Source of the DNA: Lineus longissimus
Taxonomy: Eukaryota > Nemertea > Pilidiophora > Heteronemertea > Lineidae
Reading direction: 5' to 3'
Assembly (NCBI RefSeq): GCF_910592395.1
Contig: NC_088319.1
Coordinates: 5,580,001 to 5,644,000, forward strand
DNA: 64,000 nucleotides
Shown here: in pieces, positions 10,088 to 23,200 of the stretch
Numbering within the stretch: position 1 is the stretch's first letter
Layout: each line of letters begins with the position of its first letter
The notes under the pieces: model-generated
The model's database searches: none
Seen by the model: the letters and a program-made list of their open reading frames with translations, nothing else
What the model was told of the DNA's origin: nothing
Position numbers and translations under genes: made by a program

Positions 10088-13000
10088 ATGGAAGAATCTA
10101 CATCGACCCCTCTCAGCGACACTGCAGTAACGGCAGAATGGGAAACTGACACAATATTTATTTTCGTTATCGAGGCTTTCACGAAATATGTCTGGATTTT
10201 CTTGATCATATTCGGCATCCCTGGCAATATCCTTGCTTTGGTGATATCTCTACAGAAGTCGAACAGGACGAGTGCTGCATGTCTTTACATGGCCGCCATT
10301 GCTGCTGCAGACTTTCTAGTCCTTGTCAATTTTGTTGTTTGCCACTCGGCCATGTTCTGGATAGTCAAGGAAAGCCTTGGTGAAGTACCACTTCAGTAAG
10401 TTGAACAGTTTCGGAAACTGAACAACTGATTGGTTTGTTTCAGAAAGGTCTACACAGTTTGGCAGAAACGTCAGTATACCTATCTATCGTGGCTATAGCT
10501 GAACTGCTCTTCCTCCCCTGAAAAACTACCGACACCAACAATAACATCAACAACTAGAAAGATGGCTCTACGTCAATGATAAATAAGTTGTCGAAAGGAA
10601 GAATACCGGTGAGGAATGCCGATGAGATACCCTCTACTCTTACATGTGAGGCCAGAGGACAACAGAGAACTCCTGCTCGATCTCAGCGAGCATTTTCTTC
10701 CTTAACTCAACTCCCCTAACCTTATTGATAACATATTGTCTGTCACAAAGTAAAATCCTGAGTACTTGTTTTTGGTACACGATCCTGACATTACCCCCTT
10801 CGTTGTTTTCTCTTCCAGACTTTGTTGGTACAGCGCCTACACATTCGGCCCAATCTCAGGTCTGTGTCTAGCCTTGATGTCTATAGATCGTGTGATTGCG
10901 GTTCGTTTTCCACTTCGTGCTGCCAGGCTGTGCACCACAGGTCGAGCCAAGAGGTCTGTGGTCATCACATACACCGCCATCATGACCGTTAACCTCCATA
11001 TATTCGTTGTTTACAAAAAGGATGGTAAGAACTGCTGGTGTGTTAAGTCTTGTTTAACGTGTGACGTTTGTTTCACCTTGCTCTTATTCTAGTTGTCTGC
11101 TTCTGTAAGGCAGTGTTCCAGGCAGTAGGCCTTAAGTAATCATGGGTTATACAAAAAACAGATTACTTCAGAAAAAACCACTAGCTTAAAAAACATAAAT
11201 ATAGCTTTTCTTTCGTCAGCTGTAGATCAGGCACCAGTCTACCGATTCAGACGATTCTTGTACCACTGAGCTGCATTTGCTCACTACTACCCAATTGCAT
11301 TTACTTCTTAGTGTTTCAGTTAAGCAATTCATCCCCATGTTGCATTGTGCAGCTGAGCCCAATTTTGAGGCAATAGTCCTGTTGTGGTTTTTTATCCCCC
11401 TATAAGTGTTCACAAACAGTGGACACAAACATGAATAAGTGGACACACACATGAATAAGTAATGAGTGTTGCCATAATAGAGATAAGGCCAAGCCAGTGG
11501 GTGGGTAGTAATGTGGAAATTAGCAATAATAGCTCACAGTGTTTAAAAATTGAATCTACTTTGATTACTTTCCTTTTGTACTTCTCAACAACAAGGTTAC
11601 AAGTAATACCTGTGAAAACTTGGTAGTGTTTGCCTGTAGTGTTCGGTCGATAAGACCGCTTTGATGCAGGTGTGTCAGTTTATAATTGATCATGACCGTG
11701 ATCTATCTGTCATGTAATCATTTCAAGCAATGTGATATTAGTTGGAACAGTGACAGAACATTCCTGAATGTCCTTAACAACTAGAGCGACAGTTAGAATT
11801 ATCATGTCGGATGACTGCGCAGCCCGTGGCCAACAAAATTTGGATATTCCTTTTGCCAAACGGCAGACAAACTCGACCAAAATTTTAATTTTTCCTACAA
11901 GATTTCATTGTTTTTCTACAAGATCTAATTGTTTTTCTCTTCAATGTGGATTACTTTGAATTTGTATGCCTATCTTAAACAGCACTGAAAATGATATCTG
12001 CCAATTTCTACCGGAGTGACATAATCAGACATTAAGCTTAAAGGCCATATATCAAGGTTTGAAAACATGCTTGATACTCATGAAATATGTTGAGGGTTAA
12101 AAAAACAAGATCCTAGACATTAAAAAAATTCTAATAATAAAGTCATTATTTAGTTATTTCAATTTTCAATTTTAAACTATTTGAATTTCCCACCACACAC
12201 AACTTTAGATTAGTTCCACATGTGGCCGCTAGGGATTTTTTGATGACGTAGATCAGGTCAGTCAGAACAAAGCAAGATGGCTTCCGCATACAGTTCAGAG
12301 AGTGAGAGCAGTGAATTTGAGGATGTTTTGGTCGATACAGAAGGATATTTAAACGTTGAGCCGTACATGTTCGAGCCATTAATATCACTAGATCATAATG
12401 AAAGTGATCATTCGGACGAAAGTGATTAGAATTTGTGGTTAATCAATTTGCATGGCAGACCTGCCGATATAGCAAAGAAGACATTGATAGACGGTTGCAG
12501 ATGCATAACATGTATGATTTTTGAACAGACTAATGTTGCACAATATTGTTTCGCCTCGTCAGTGTTGTATCGCCAATAATGTCATGACGCTGAACTACTA
12601 TTGAAAAGTGACGGTATTATGCACAATCATCTTGACGTGACGATATAATGCCGTGCAACGTTAGATAGGCCTAGATGTCAGATGACAATAATCTGTCATT
12701 GACAGTGGCTGTCACTGACACTGACCTGTGTCGCTGTCACCTTGCTATGGCTGGAACACGAGAAGACACTATGGGGTATCACAGGCCCCAATAGGGCCTA
12801 CACATTATGTATAACAACCGACCTCAGCAGCTTCGGGCATTAAATGCAATTGACATGGTTGGAACAGCTGTTTTTAACAAGTGGCATTTGATATTCAGTT
12901 GGATGCAGATATCCGGCTTCATGTGATAATCCGTATCGATAAAGTGATCACTGCAAAGTTTGGCCGAAGGCCCAGGCTTCCAACACTCCAAACGTTTGCA

Positions 13001-15809
13001 CTTCCGAATCCACAGCTTCCTCCTCTCTCGTTCAACTGGCTTTGGAAATTCATGAAAATGGGTCCCATCCGTCATTCGATTGTTCTTTGTGCTATCCTTG
13101 ACACAATTCGGAGCCACACAATACACCATAGTGAATGAAACACATTACTTCCAGGTGTGCATAATTAATTAAGGCCCTCCTGCTTTTATGATTGCATGAC
13201 ATGTACAGATAACCTGATCTACATCACAACTTTTGCTGGCTCTAACAAGCCAGTTGCTAGCCTGATTAGGTAATCAAGTTGTCAAACACATAATTGGCTA
13301 TATCTTCAAAATGGATGGAGCTAATTGCATTTGATTTTCTGTATTGTATAAAGTGTTAGGTACACTTTTGAAATCGTCTTACAGCAAAAAATGGCAAAAA
13401 ACCTTGATATCTGGCCTTTAAGCTTTCTTCAAAACGTTCTTCATTATTATGACATACCCTGACCTGGGATTTTAGAATTTTAGAACTGTTCCCTTCAGAT
13501 GACAACTCTACTATGGATGAATGAACCAACGAAACAATTATCAATGTCTTTCAAAAATGAAACGGCCAAGGGCCATTGTGCTCACCGTATAGATGACATA
13601 GGGGTCACGTGTACCAAATTTAAAGTTGATAGCTTTAGCGGTTAAAAAACGTGCCATAGTTACATTCAAACGGCCAATATATGCCATTTGACCTATGCGA
13701 CCTTGAAAATTAGGTTAAATCAAAAACCCTTATGATATGTGATGTATCCTTTTTAGGAGAACCTTCATAAAGATTTTATCGAAAACAAGTCACTCATAAG
13801 ACAAATATCACACTTTTTGGGTTTCAACTTCTGGCCCCCTGGTGGCCAAGTCAAGGGTCAGATCGTACCAAAATGTATTGTCATCAATTTCAGCAACAAG
13901 CATCTCTATGATTTATACTGAAGCATCTGTCAAGGATGGGTTTGAATAGGCAGAGATACTGAGTGAATTTTTCTCACATTTTTTACAAGTCCGAAACCTA
14001 AAATATGAAATAAAATAAAGAATGCTACTTATCTGGGGTCAGTAACAAATATTAAAATAATAAACAGTCGTTCAGGTTGACAAATCTTCCTGATTATGAG
14101 AAACAAAACGAATTTTTGGTGCAAGGAATAAGCAAACTTTTTTACTCTTCTCTTCCCAAAAACCTTATCAATGCGTTAATAAGGGTCATTGCTGGGGAAG
14201 CTAGCATTTTGAAGAAAACATCTCTTACATATAGATACAAAATGTAGTTTATGAGTAACCTGTAATTTTATTTGCAGCTTTTTCATTTGTTTTCCAATGG
14301 GCCTAATAATGAGGTTTTGAAAGGAACCAGTTTTGGACCCACCCTGTACTGAAGGCCAATTTACAGACATGGGCATTGGGGTACAAATTTATATGTTAAG
14401 TATACGAAAAATCTATGGCCTTTCCAGGAATTATATGAGATAATCCTGAAGTATGGCGTTGACTTAAGAGCCAGCATAGCGAAGAACAGCGATGTAGGAG
14501 TTTGGTGAAATGACATGTTATCCATATTACATGACTTTTCCATTCATCGATCGTTTGCAAAGCTTTATGCCACTCGAAGAGCTAATTAGGACTACCATCA
14601 ATGTTGGTGGTGTGAGGCGGGGACAAAACCAAGTTCGTGGGTGGAGTCTTGTGTTGGCTTTAAATGTACATGTATGTGCTAATCAATCTATGCGCGCTCT
14701 ATTGGAATATTTTGGCACTTTCTGCTCCTCATGCCAACACCCACTCACGACAGGCAGTTTTTGGCCAAAAACAGATGTGCATGTCTTCTGGTGATTGGAT
14801 TTCTAATTAAATGTTTAGATTGCCCTGTGTTATTATAAAGGGAAAGCATTAGCGTCATTTTGAGACCCAAACCATTGCAATCCTTCAGGTAGGGGTTGAA
14901 AAGTGGCAATTTCATTCAAAATCTGAGGAAATCCAAGTTAGTGGTTTTTTGGAATTAATCTGTTTTTGGACATACCATTTTACTTGTAGTTTAAGCCCTA
15001 AAGGTTAATGCTGGCTGCCTCGGTGAATTCATTTGTTTACCTTGTTATTAAAGCCTATTGTTAGTCACGCCTGATTACTGATGTTGTATTTTATTGCTGG
15101 TATAGAAGAGGAGGCCTTGTGAGTCCTTCAACGGGACAGGCGTATAGAGAAATACAGCACATCGTATTGTACTACCACCCCAAACGTAGTTGTTGACTTG
15201 TACATCAGTTAAAAGGACCTGAAAGACACTGCCACACACCAACCATTGTTGATAACACTAAGAGTGAAAATAAACTAAATCTATAATGAAACAATGATTT
15301 TCTGGTCCAATTTAGGTCCTCTATTGCTTCGTGTGTTCATTCCTAGCAACACCTATCTAGAAACGCTGGTCGTTGCGTTTCATCTTTTCATTGGGTCGCT
15401 GCTTCCACTGAGTATCATTGTCGTCTGTAATATCTGGATAATCAGCACACTAAAAAGCTCCATGGTCGAGATGGCGGATCGAAATGGCGGACTTAAATCT
15501 CGCGAGAAAGATACCAGATATATAACCCGGATGTTGAATGTTGTCTGCGTTGCATACGTGATTACGTCAATGCCATACAGGCTTACTTTCGTTGTAATTG
15601 ACGGAATTCCTGAACTTCGCGAATTTTATGATTTGAGTTTGCCATATTGGAATCTCCGTTATACCGCCCTAGCTTGGATCATGGTCAATCTCTGGCACTT
15701 GAACTACACCATAAACTTCTACCTCTACTGTGTCGCGGGAGGGGCCAGGTACAGAAATGACGTGAGGAGAATATTTCGTAAAGACTTGCTGGTTAGGCAA
15801 AGACAATAA
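10088..15809 (+). CDS. Class A GPCR copy B (three exons)
   Basis: The exons are 10088-10395, 10819-11024 and 15316-15809. Donors are GTAAGT and GTAAGA, acceptors TTCCAG and TTTAG, and phases 2 and 1. The product is 335 aa. Exon 1 gives a short N-terminus starting MEESTST, TM1 (GIPGNILALVISL) and TM2 with the conserved Asp (AAADFLVLV). Exon 2 gives TM3 with IDRVIAVRFPL in place of DRY, and TM4. Exon 3 gives TM5-TM7. Divergent points: TM6 lacks the usual Trp before Pro (TSMP), TM7 has NFYLY instead of NPxxY, and no Cys is visible in the second extracellular loop to pair with the Cys at the start of TM3. It resembles the broad invertebrate FMRFamide/peptide-receptor-like group, but the ligand is unknown. 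The ATG at 10088 is chosen because copy C shares it. Intron 2 is 4.3 kb, against 152 bp in copy C. Confidence 0.87.
12277..12429 (+). pseudogene. N-terminal remnant of a transposon-borne ballast-type protein
   Basis: This is a 50-codon frame from ATG to TAG. It is Ser/Glu/Asp-rich (SSESESSEFEDVLVDTEG), followed by VEPYMFEPL. The PYMFEP word matches PYMYEP at the same distance after an acidic N-terminus in the spliced gene at 44,092, where the zinc domain follows in the next exon. Here no zinc domain follows. It lies 235 bp inside the left end of the TTAA element. The same N-terminus recurs at 33,543 in the sister element. Confidence 0.6.
12824..13129 (-). pseudogene. THAP-domain first exon of family A Kolobok transposase (remnant)
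   Basis: It starts with ATG at 13,129 (MVYCVAPNC) and has the C2CH layout of THAP zinc fingers: YCVAPNC, then FHEFPKP, a conserved Trp in KLWIRKCKR, and LCSDHF. THAP domains at transposase N-termini bind the transposon ends. After about 90 codons the frame leaves the domain and stops at 12,824. No catalytic exons follow inside the element, so this is a deletion derivative. It is nearly identical to the remnant at 38,737-39,059. Confidence 0.8.
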
Positions 15810-16662
15810 AATGTATTTTACATCTTAATACCATCAGACTATGCAATATTATACACTGATGTGCCTGGCTTGTACAGCTCTAAGAGTATTACCAGTACCG
15901 AGACTTGGCACTAATTAATTGACCTATTAGTAGCCCACCTCTAAATATGGTATTGTCAAAAGGACTTCGAAGTTCTTTATAGCGGGAAATCCAGTCCAAA
16001 TCATACAGCTTAGTTAAAACCAAAGCACATTTGCTGTATGAGAACGTACTTAATACCATTTATGTTACACTTTGTTTATGAAAAGAAAAGCACCATTTCA
16101 TGGACATCGTTCATATTTCGCGCACGAAACAAAGTAGGATCCAATGTCAGCAGGCGAGTCAAGTTCTGTTAAGTAATCACCATTTTCTTCAAATTCATTG
16201 ATCTTTCGAAACCATGGCGACTATACATTCAAGTACTGGCATTCTGGCGGGATACTAGCTTCGTGTTGTGAAATGTGTTCTGCAGCTACGGTAGTCGATG
16301 AATCTAGCAGCTGCGATTTGTCCATCACAATACTGTGCCCACATTTGTCTAACGTTCACTGTCAGACGGTGACTGATGCCGGTGTTATGTAGAATTGTTG
16401 GTGACTCTCAATGACCTGTGCAAAAGCCTGGACAAAGGCTTCGACGAGTCCTCAAGGATTTGGCCAGTTTTCAGACACGTTTTCTTGTGTCGGCTGAAAC
16501 CGATCTGTGGGCTGGGCCGAGTTAATTATTGGACTTATGAATGCAGTAAACCACATTAACTGAGTTTAATTTAACGTGGTTTCAGCTTCCTGTGTGAATG
16601 TAATAGCCAGCTTTGGAAAAATGTTATTTAATGAACATGATGCAGCGTGCAGTCAAGGAGTA

Positions 16663-18971
16663 ATGGAAGAATCTACATCGACCTCTCTCAGCGATACTGC
16701 CGTAACGGCAGAATGGGAAACTGACACAATATTTATATTCGTAATCGAGGCTTTCACAAAATATGTCTGGATTTTCTTGATCATATTCGGCATCCCTGGC
16801 AATATCCTTGCTTTGGTGATATCTCTACAGAAGTCGAACAGGACGAGTGCCGCGTGTATTTACATGGCCGCCATTGCTGCTGCAGACTTTCTAGTCCTTG
16901 TCAATTTTGTTGTTTGCCACTCGGCCATGTTCTGGATAGTCAAGGAAAGCCTTGGTGAGGTACCACTTCAGTAAGTTGAACATTTTCGGAAACTGAACAA
17001 CTGATTGGTTTGTTTCAGAAAGGTCTACACAGTTTGGCAGAAACGTCAGTATACCTATCTATCGTGGCTAGGTTAAACTGCTCTTCCGCCCCTGAAAAAC
17101 AGCTGACACCAACAACAACATCAGCAACTAGAATGACGGTTCTAAGGTCTCATTTGGAATTTTTTTTTGTATTCATGAGCGCCCGAGCCCTAACTGTACT
17201 TCCTAAAGAATCATTGATTTCTTGGTCCTCACAGTATACAGGTGTTGATTTAACAGTTGTTTTGGCAAATACATTTTTTTGGGAGTTTCTTCAGCCTGGA
17301 GCGCTACTCAATAGGCAGCTAACAAGAAACTACGCATTTATACTGTTGTTGCCGACGTATGTGTACACTGAACTTGGGATGTGCGTCGGCCCCGTGTTGA
17401 AATGCCGTCCAGTACCAGTTGGTGCGTTTTTCGCTGATATGTGCAAAATTTAATAAATCTCAAAAGTTCAATTGTTGACCCTCGTTTTTTTATTTTAGTG
17501 TTGTGTAGCGTAAGCAACTGTCTTTCACGGGAGAATGGTCACTGTAAGAATTATCCAGGAAGAAATGTATAATATTTGGGGGTTTTCGTGATTGTCGGGC
17601 CCTATGAGCAATATTGCTATTTGGGATTGTCAACAGAGCTAGGAGAAAATGCGACGTTTATGATTTATTTAAAGAAATAAAATGCCCGATTTAACATCCT
17701 GCAGAATCAGGGGAATCGGGCGTTTCTAGTGATATACGACACAAATGGGTTGTCCTCATGCAATCACATTTGAAATGCATTTTAAAATAGATGTTACGTC
17801 CTGTTAATGGGGCAAGTCATCATCGCGTACATTCGGGAAAAACTCCCTAACGACACCTAAGTCAATGAGAAATTAGTTGTCCAAAGGAAGAGTGCCGATG
17901 AGGAATGCCGACGAGATACCCTTTACTCTTACATGTGAGGGCAGGGGACAACATAGAACTCCTGCTTAATCTCTCAGCGAGCGTTTCCTTCACTAATTCA
18001 AGTCCCTTAACCATATTGATAACATATTATCGGTCACAAAGTAAAGTCATGTGTACGTGTTTTTGGTACTCGATCCTGACATTAACCCCTTTAGGTTAAG
18101 TAATGCTTTCTCTTTTCAGATTTTGTTGGTACAGCGCCTACACGTTCGGCCCAATCTCAGGTCTGTGTCTGGCCTTGATGTCAATAGATCGTGTGATTGC
18201 GGTTCGTTTTCCACTTCTTGCTGCCAGGTTGTGCACCACAAGTCGAGCCAAGAGGTCTGTGGTCATTACATACACCGCCATCATGACCGTTAACCTCCAT
18301 ATATTCGTTGTTTACAAAAAGGATGGTAAGAACTGTTCGTGTGTTGAGTCTTGTTTATCGTTTGTCGGTTTTCCTTGCACTATTCTATAGTTGTCTGCAC
18401 CATACCATTGTTCATAACATAAGGAGTGCAAATAAACTAAATCTATAATAAAACAATGATTTGCCTATTCAATTTAGGTCCTCTATTGCTTCGTGTGTTC
18501 ATTCGAGGCAACACTTATCTAGAAACACTGGTCGTTGCGTTTCATCTTTTCATCGGGACGCTGCTTCCACTGAGTATCATTGTCGTCTGTAATATCTGGA
18601 TAATCAGCACACTAAAAAGCTCCGTGGTCAAAATGTCGGATCAAAATGGCGGACATAAATCTCGCGAGAAAGATACCAGATATATAACCCGGATGTTGAT
18701 AATCGTTTGCCTTGCATACGTGATTACGTCAATGCCATACAGGTTAACTTTCGTTGTAATTGATGGCATTCCTGAACTTGGTGAACTTTATGATTTGAGT
18801 TTGCCATATTGGAATCTCCGTTATACCGCCCTGGCTTGGATCATGTCCAATCTCTGGCACTTGAACTCCGCCATCAACTTCTACCTTTACTGTGTCGCGG
18901 GAGGGGCCAGGTACAGAAACGATGTTGGGAGAATATTTCGTAAAGCCTTGCTGTTTTGGCAAAGGCAATAA
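16663..18971 (+). CDS. Class A GPCR copy C (three exons)
   Basis: The exons are 16663-16970, 18120-18325 and 18478-18971, with the same lengths and phases as copy B and a 335-aa product. TM1 and TM2 are nearly identical to B. Exon 2 begins FCWYSAYTFG and holds IDRVIAVRFPL. Exon 3 differs in the third intracellular loop (VVKMSDQNGGHKSREK) and in TM7 (NSAINFYLYC). It ends ALLFWQRQ. As in B, no Cys is seen in the second extracellular loop and Pro of NPxxY is Phe. Intron 2 is only 152 bp, probably the ancestral length. Intron 1 is longer than in B because of a 712-bp element. No frame damage is visible, so it is likely functional. Confidence 0.88.
17146..17857. mobile_element. Harbinger-like non-autonomous element in intron 1 of copy C
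   Basis: It is flanked by TAA (17,143-17,145 and 17,858-17,860). The ends are GGTCTCATTTGG and, inverted, GGTGTCGTTAGG, agreeing at 9 of 12 positions. Copy B lacks the insert and reads straight through the target (CTACGTCAATG against CTAAGTCAATG). A three-base TWA duplication is the PIF/Harbinger signature. The open frame inside (about 17,010-17,453) starts outside the element and is not a conserved gene. Confidence 0.6.
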
Positions 18972-20212
18972 ACTGGAATTTCACCTGAAATGTCACATGG
19001 TAACTCTGTGAGACTCCACAAGGATCACCTAATGAGACTTTTGTTTTCATTCCTGACAAGCTGCAGAAAATACGAATTTTCTCACAATTCTCTCCCAAAA
19101 AGGCTAAATACTTTTTAGGCGCAATTTTCGTTATCGATATTCAACGACACAGACCAATCAAAACTTGTGAAAGCTGAATGTGCAGCTTTGGTTTCGCTGC
19201 GTAGCCGGGGGGGGGGGGGGTCAAAGTGAAACCCTCCATTGACTGCGCTACAACAAAAGTGTGACCAGTGCTGGAGAAAATAGGACACTGTATTGCTCGT
19301 ACGAAATTTGCCTTAACTTGGAGAATTCATTTTGATAATCTTTTGGAAGGACTGTAATCGGTGTAGTCGTATAGGTAATACTTAGGCAAAGTATCGCCAA
19401 AGAACATATTTACTGGACATGTTATATGCTGTGAGAGAAATGTGTATCATATGATTATGATGCACTTGGTTTATAACAAGCCAATGATCGAGGACCTGCG
19501 AAAAAAATACCATTGTACCTCGGTGTAAACTAGATATTATCGCTGCTACAGGATCTCACATTTCATACATGAAAAAGGTTCGAATCAAATATCAGCTGGC
19601 GCGTCAATTGATACTATCGTCAGTTCCTTCTCAACCACTGTTGAGACCATTGGCGAATACAGTCGAGGACTCTGGCTTCGTGTCACGCACAGCGTTCTGC
19701 ATCGGAAAGTCGCAATCATCTTTAATGATCACGCTGGCCGTATATACTTACACTGTTAACGGAGCCCAAAGGTCTTTTGTAGGGATGTTCCAGTGTTAAC
19801 TGTCGCTTTAAACTTGGACAGAATAGAATCGACAGGTCCATGTCAAATAGACGATGGTGTGGAGAGGACCTTGGTGTGGTCTTTGGCCACTCGGGAACGT
19901 TGCCTGATTATCTAAACTGGTAAAAGGGCGCAGAAACGGACAAGTGGACAGTTGGTTCCAGAGAGATTCACACAGTTCCACTTGGATCTATGCGAAATTT
20001 GCTATTTTGCAGTCGCGTTTTCGTTCAACGACGGAAAAGATCAGTCGATTGAGAAGAATCAGTGCGTGGCCAAATGACGTAATTCATCAATTTAACAAAT
20101 GAAACTGATTGTGTTTGCTCGTACACCTTTAGCATGGTTTGCAGCTTGAAGCTATTACCCGTGCTGAAGTCGTTTATGTGATGGGAAGTTCTTAGAATAT
20201 AATACAGTAGCC
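18972..20212. other. Spacer between receptor copies C and D
   Basis: It contains a 12-base G run near 19,207 and a diverged counterpart of the upstream region seen before B and C. I see no gene. The short frames at 18,744-19,098 (minus) are antisense shadows of exon 3. Confidence 0.6.
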
Positions 20213-23200
20213 ATGAGTAAACCATCATCGACCTCGCTCAACGACAGTGCCATTGCAACAGCATCGGCACCTGACACAGTGTATTTGTTAGTAATCGAGG
20301 TTTGCACAAAATACATGGGAATATTCTTAGCCGCATTCGGCATCCCTGGCAATATCCTTGCTTTTGTGATATCTCTACAAAGGCCGAACAGGACCAGTGC
20401 CGCGTGTCTTTACATGGCCGCCATTGCTGGTGCAGACTTTCTAGTCATTATCAATTTAGCTGTTTGCCAGTATGTCATGTTCTGGATCGTCAAGGGTTAC
20501 ATTGGAGAAATACCACTTCAGTAAGTCGAACCGTAGAGGAAACTGTTAGGGCAAAGGTCCACGTGTGGATCAAGATTCCTTCTATGTTGATGATAATGAA
20601 AATTATAACTCACACAACGTAGTGAGTGTAATGGTTACGTGTGTATAAAGTGTAAACAAAATTCATATATCCATCATGTCCATCGAATCTGAAAAAATTT
20701 GTGCAGACCCATGACAATTCTGGTTCCGGTACAGTTTGTCGCATTCCATACGGGCCGCGCTTGCCGATCCTGCTTTCACGACGCACTGCAACCACAGTTA
20801 CCATGATTCCCATTGTTTCCTTCCTCGTGACGCAATTATTTCATGACGTCATGAGCCATTGACCATTCACGCAAGTAGATTTATTCACACCGGCGCCACT
20901 GTCCTGAAGTGCGGGTGTGGGACATCGTGTATCTAAAAATCGTCTGCTAGAACATACAGGACAACAACGTCGGCGGAGACAGTTGTGACATTTCATTGCA
21001 GACGAAGTAAACGTCCTCTTCTTCTCGATGTACGTACTTTACTTCAAAAAAGTCAGTTTTAACACTACTAAATCCAGATCCAGTCACGTCCGTGATTTCT
21101 AGTAACTGCCAAACTCGACCCAGTGCCGGTGTAACATCTGTGGTTGTTCCCCATGTTTCAGTGTTTCCAAACAATAGGCAGCTAGAGAGACCATGACTTT
21201 TCAAAAGGGGGGATACACAGAAAAACTCGTCAATCTATTTTTGAGCGTTCCCAAACAATGAGGGGAAACACTCAAAAAACAGGAACACTCAAAAACATTA
21301 CACCGGAACTGTGAAGTAATGATGTAGGTCACGTGGTCAGAGTGCAGGAGTTCCCGTATCGCCTGGCTATCCGATTTAGCATCTACCGTTCCGGAACGAC
21401 ATCAGCGCCTCTAGTGTCAAGATCTTAAATTTGCCGTTCTTGATTTTGGCGCCAAACGAATATAAAAAAAACGCGTTAAAACAATTAAGAATATATCAGC
21501 AACAAAAATTCGTTATTAACTAACTGGTGAAGAAACATACACAAATATCTAGGCTAGCAGGTGGAAAATTCAATTATTATTTCACCACAAAGAGCTGCTT
21601 CTGTCACTGTCCGCAGATATGAGACAGCTACCGGGGCGGGGACTACTTCTTTATGGGGCCTTATTGTTCAGCGTCTCCTAGGAATTCTATTTTTAGAGGC
21701 CAATGGGGGGGGGGTTGGGGGGGGGGCCTTCCCCCAATGTACTGACTTAAACCTGTCACTTTCAGAGAACGGGGGAGGGGGTTTGGGGGACTCATCCCCC
21801 AATGTACTGGCTAAATATGTCAGAAGGACGGGGGTTTGGGGGGCTCCCCCATGTCAAACAGTTGTGTGAGTTCACTAGAGATTGCTCTTTACATATTACA
21901 ACTACTTGGGGTATTTTGGGAAGATTTTTACAGTTTGTTAGTAACCTTAATTACTATCGATACATCTGAACTGCTTTTCTGCCTTCTCCTGCTTCACTAC
22001 TGGTGACGACGACAACAACAAAAACAGCAGCAACAACAACACTAAAAAAACAATGGCTGGAAGATAGCCCTGAGCCCATCAGAAATCTCGGAAAGGAACA
22101 GTAAATGAAGAGATCCGACTGAGATTTTTATGCTCTGGGGGGCATTCGATTAGATTAGGAATTACATGGAAGTTCTAGCTACCCTTTTAACACTCTCGTA
22201 AGACTTTGGGCCGACCGATTGGATCGGCGTGGAATTTTTTCCACTGGCTCAGCCTACTCCACCATAATAACTACATTATTCATTATACCCTAAATTTGCT
22301 TTCTCCCTCCAGATTATTTTGGTACAACGCCTTTACTTTCAACACAATATCCGGCCTCTGTCTGACTTTGATGTCCATCGATCGTGTGATCGCGGTTCGA
22401 TTTCCTCTTCAGGCTATCAGGCTGTGCACAACTGGTCGAACTGCCAGAGCAGTTGTCATCACTTACACCACAATCATGGTGTTAAACCTCCACATATTCT
22501 TCGCTTACAAACAGGACGGTAAGTAAGCATTGCAAGGGGGATGCTTTTTGCGCTGCGCCAGCGACGTGTTGAACTCGTTCGGCGAGATTAGCTTTAGGTC
22601 TATTGAATCGTTTGAATTCACAGTTGATTGCGAATTGAAATGATTTATAGGTCGTATGACCGGTGTCACATCTGTCCACGTGTCCCGTATTTCATTGTTT
22701 CCCTTTTGTTCCCCTGTTCAATGCGACCACTAACCGAACTGCAGAATTATCTATTGTTTGGGAAGCGATCAAGCACTTCATAAATACTCACAGATACTAC
22801 ACTTGACCAACTTGGACGCACCATTGATAAGATTTGTGACATTATGCAGCGTAGACTGGTTCCTGTTCTTTGTTTGCACCAGCACATAATATTTTTATTT
22901 AAAAAAAAAAAATTCAATTTAGGCCCTCTGATGCTTCGCGTGCTCATCAGTGAGTACCCTTTCCTGGAAACGCTGGTCGTTGCATTTCATCTTTTCATCG
23001 GGACGCTGCTGCCACTGAGTATCATTGTCGTCTGTAATATCTGGATTATCATTACGATGAATAGCTCCATTATCAAATTGGTGGATCAAAATAGCGGACA
23101 TAAATCTCGCGAGAAAGATACCATATATATAACCCGGATGTTGATAATCGTTTGCGTTGCATACGTGATTACGTCAATGCCATATAGGTTAACTTTTGTT

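Larger units (their letters stand above)
12042..13417. mobile_element. Kolobok-type TTAA DNA transposon, family A, copy 1 (internally deleted)
   Basis: It is flanked by TTAA at 12,038-12,041 and 13,418-13,421. The left end, AGGCCATATATCAAGGTTT, is matched inverted at the right end with one mismatch (AGGCCAGATATC). THAP transposases with TTAA target sites are typical of the Kolobok superfamily. The plus strand near the left end encodes a 50-aa acidic N-terminus like that of the ballast-type protein at 44,092. The minus strand near the right end encodes a THAP domain. The middle of both genes is gone. Confidence 0.82.
11104..15232. mobile_element. About 4.1-kb block inserted in intron 2 of copy B
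   Basis: Copies B and C share intron sequence up to GTTGTCTGC (about 11,103) and again from ACCATTGTTGATAAC (about 15,233). In C these two points are only a few bases apart. Everything between is therefore extra in B, or was lost from C. The block contains a TTAA element (12,042-13,417). The rest has no recognisable coding region. Near its ends GGCAGTGTTCC (about 11,107) and the inverted ACACTGCC (about 15,224) could be remnant TIRs, but I find no target duplication. Confidence 0.6.

Noticed and set aside
12042-13417. piggyBac as the source of the TTAA duplication
   Set aside because: The THAP domain and the ends (AGGCC rather than CCY) fit Kolobok better, and no piggyBac-type transposase motif is seen.
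17010-17453. 147-codon plus-strand frame in intron 1 of receptor copy C
   Set aside because: It starts outside and runs into a Harbinger-like insertion absent from copy B, and no domain is visible.
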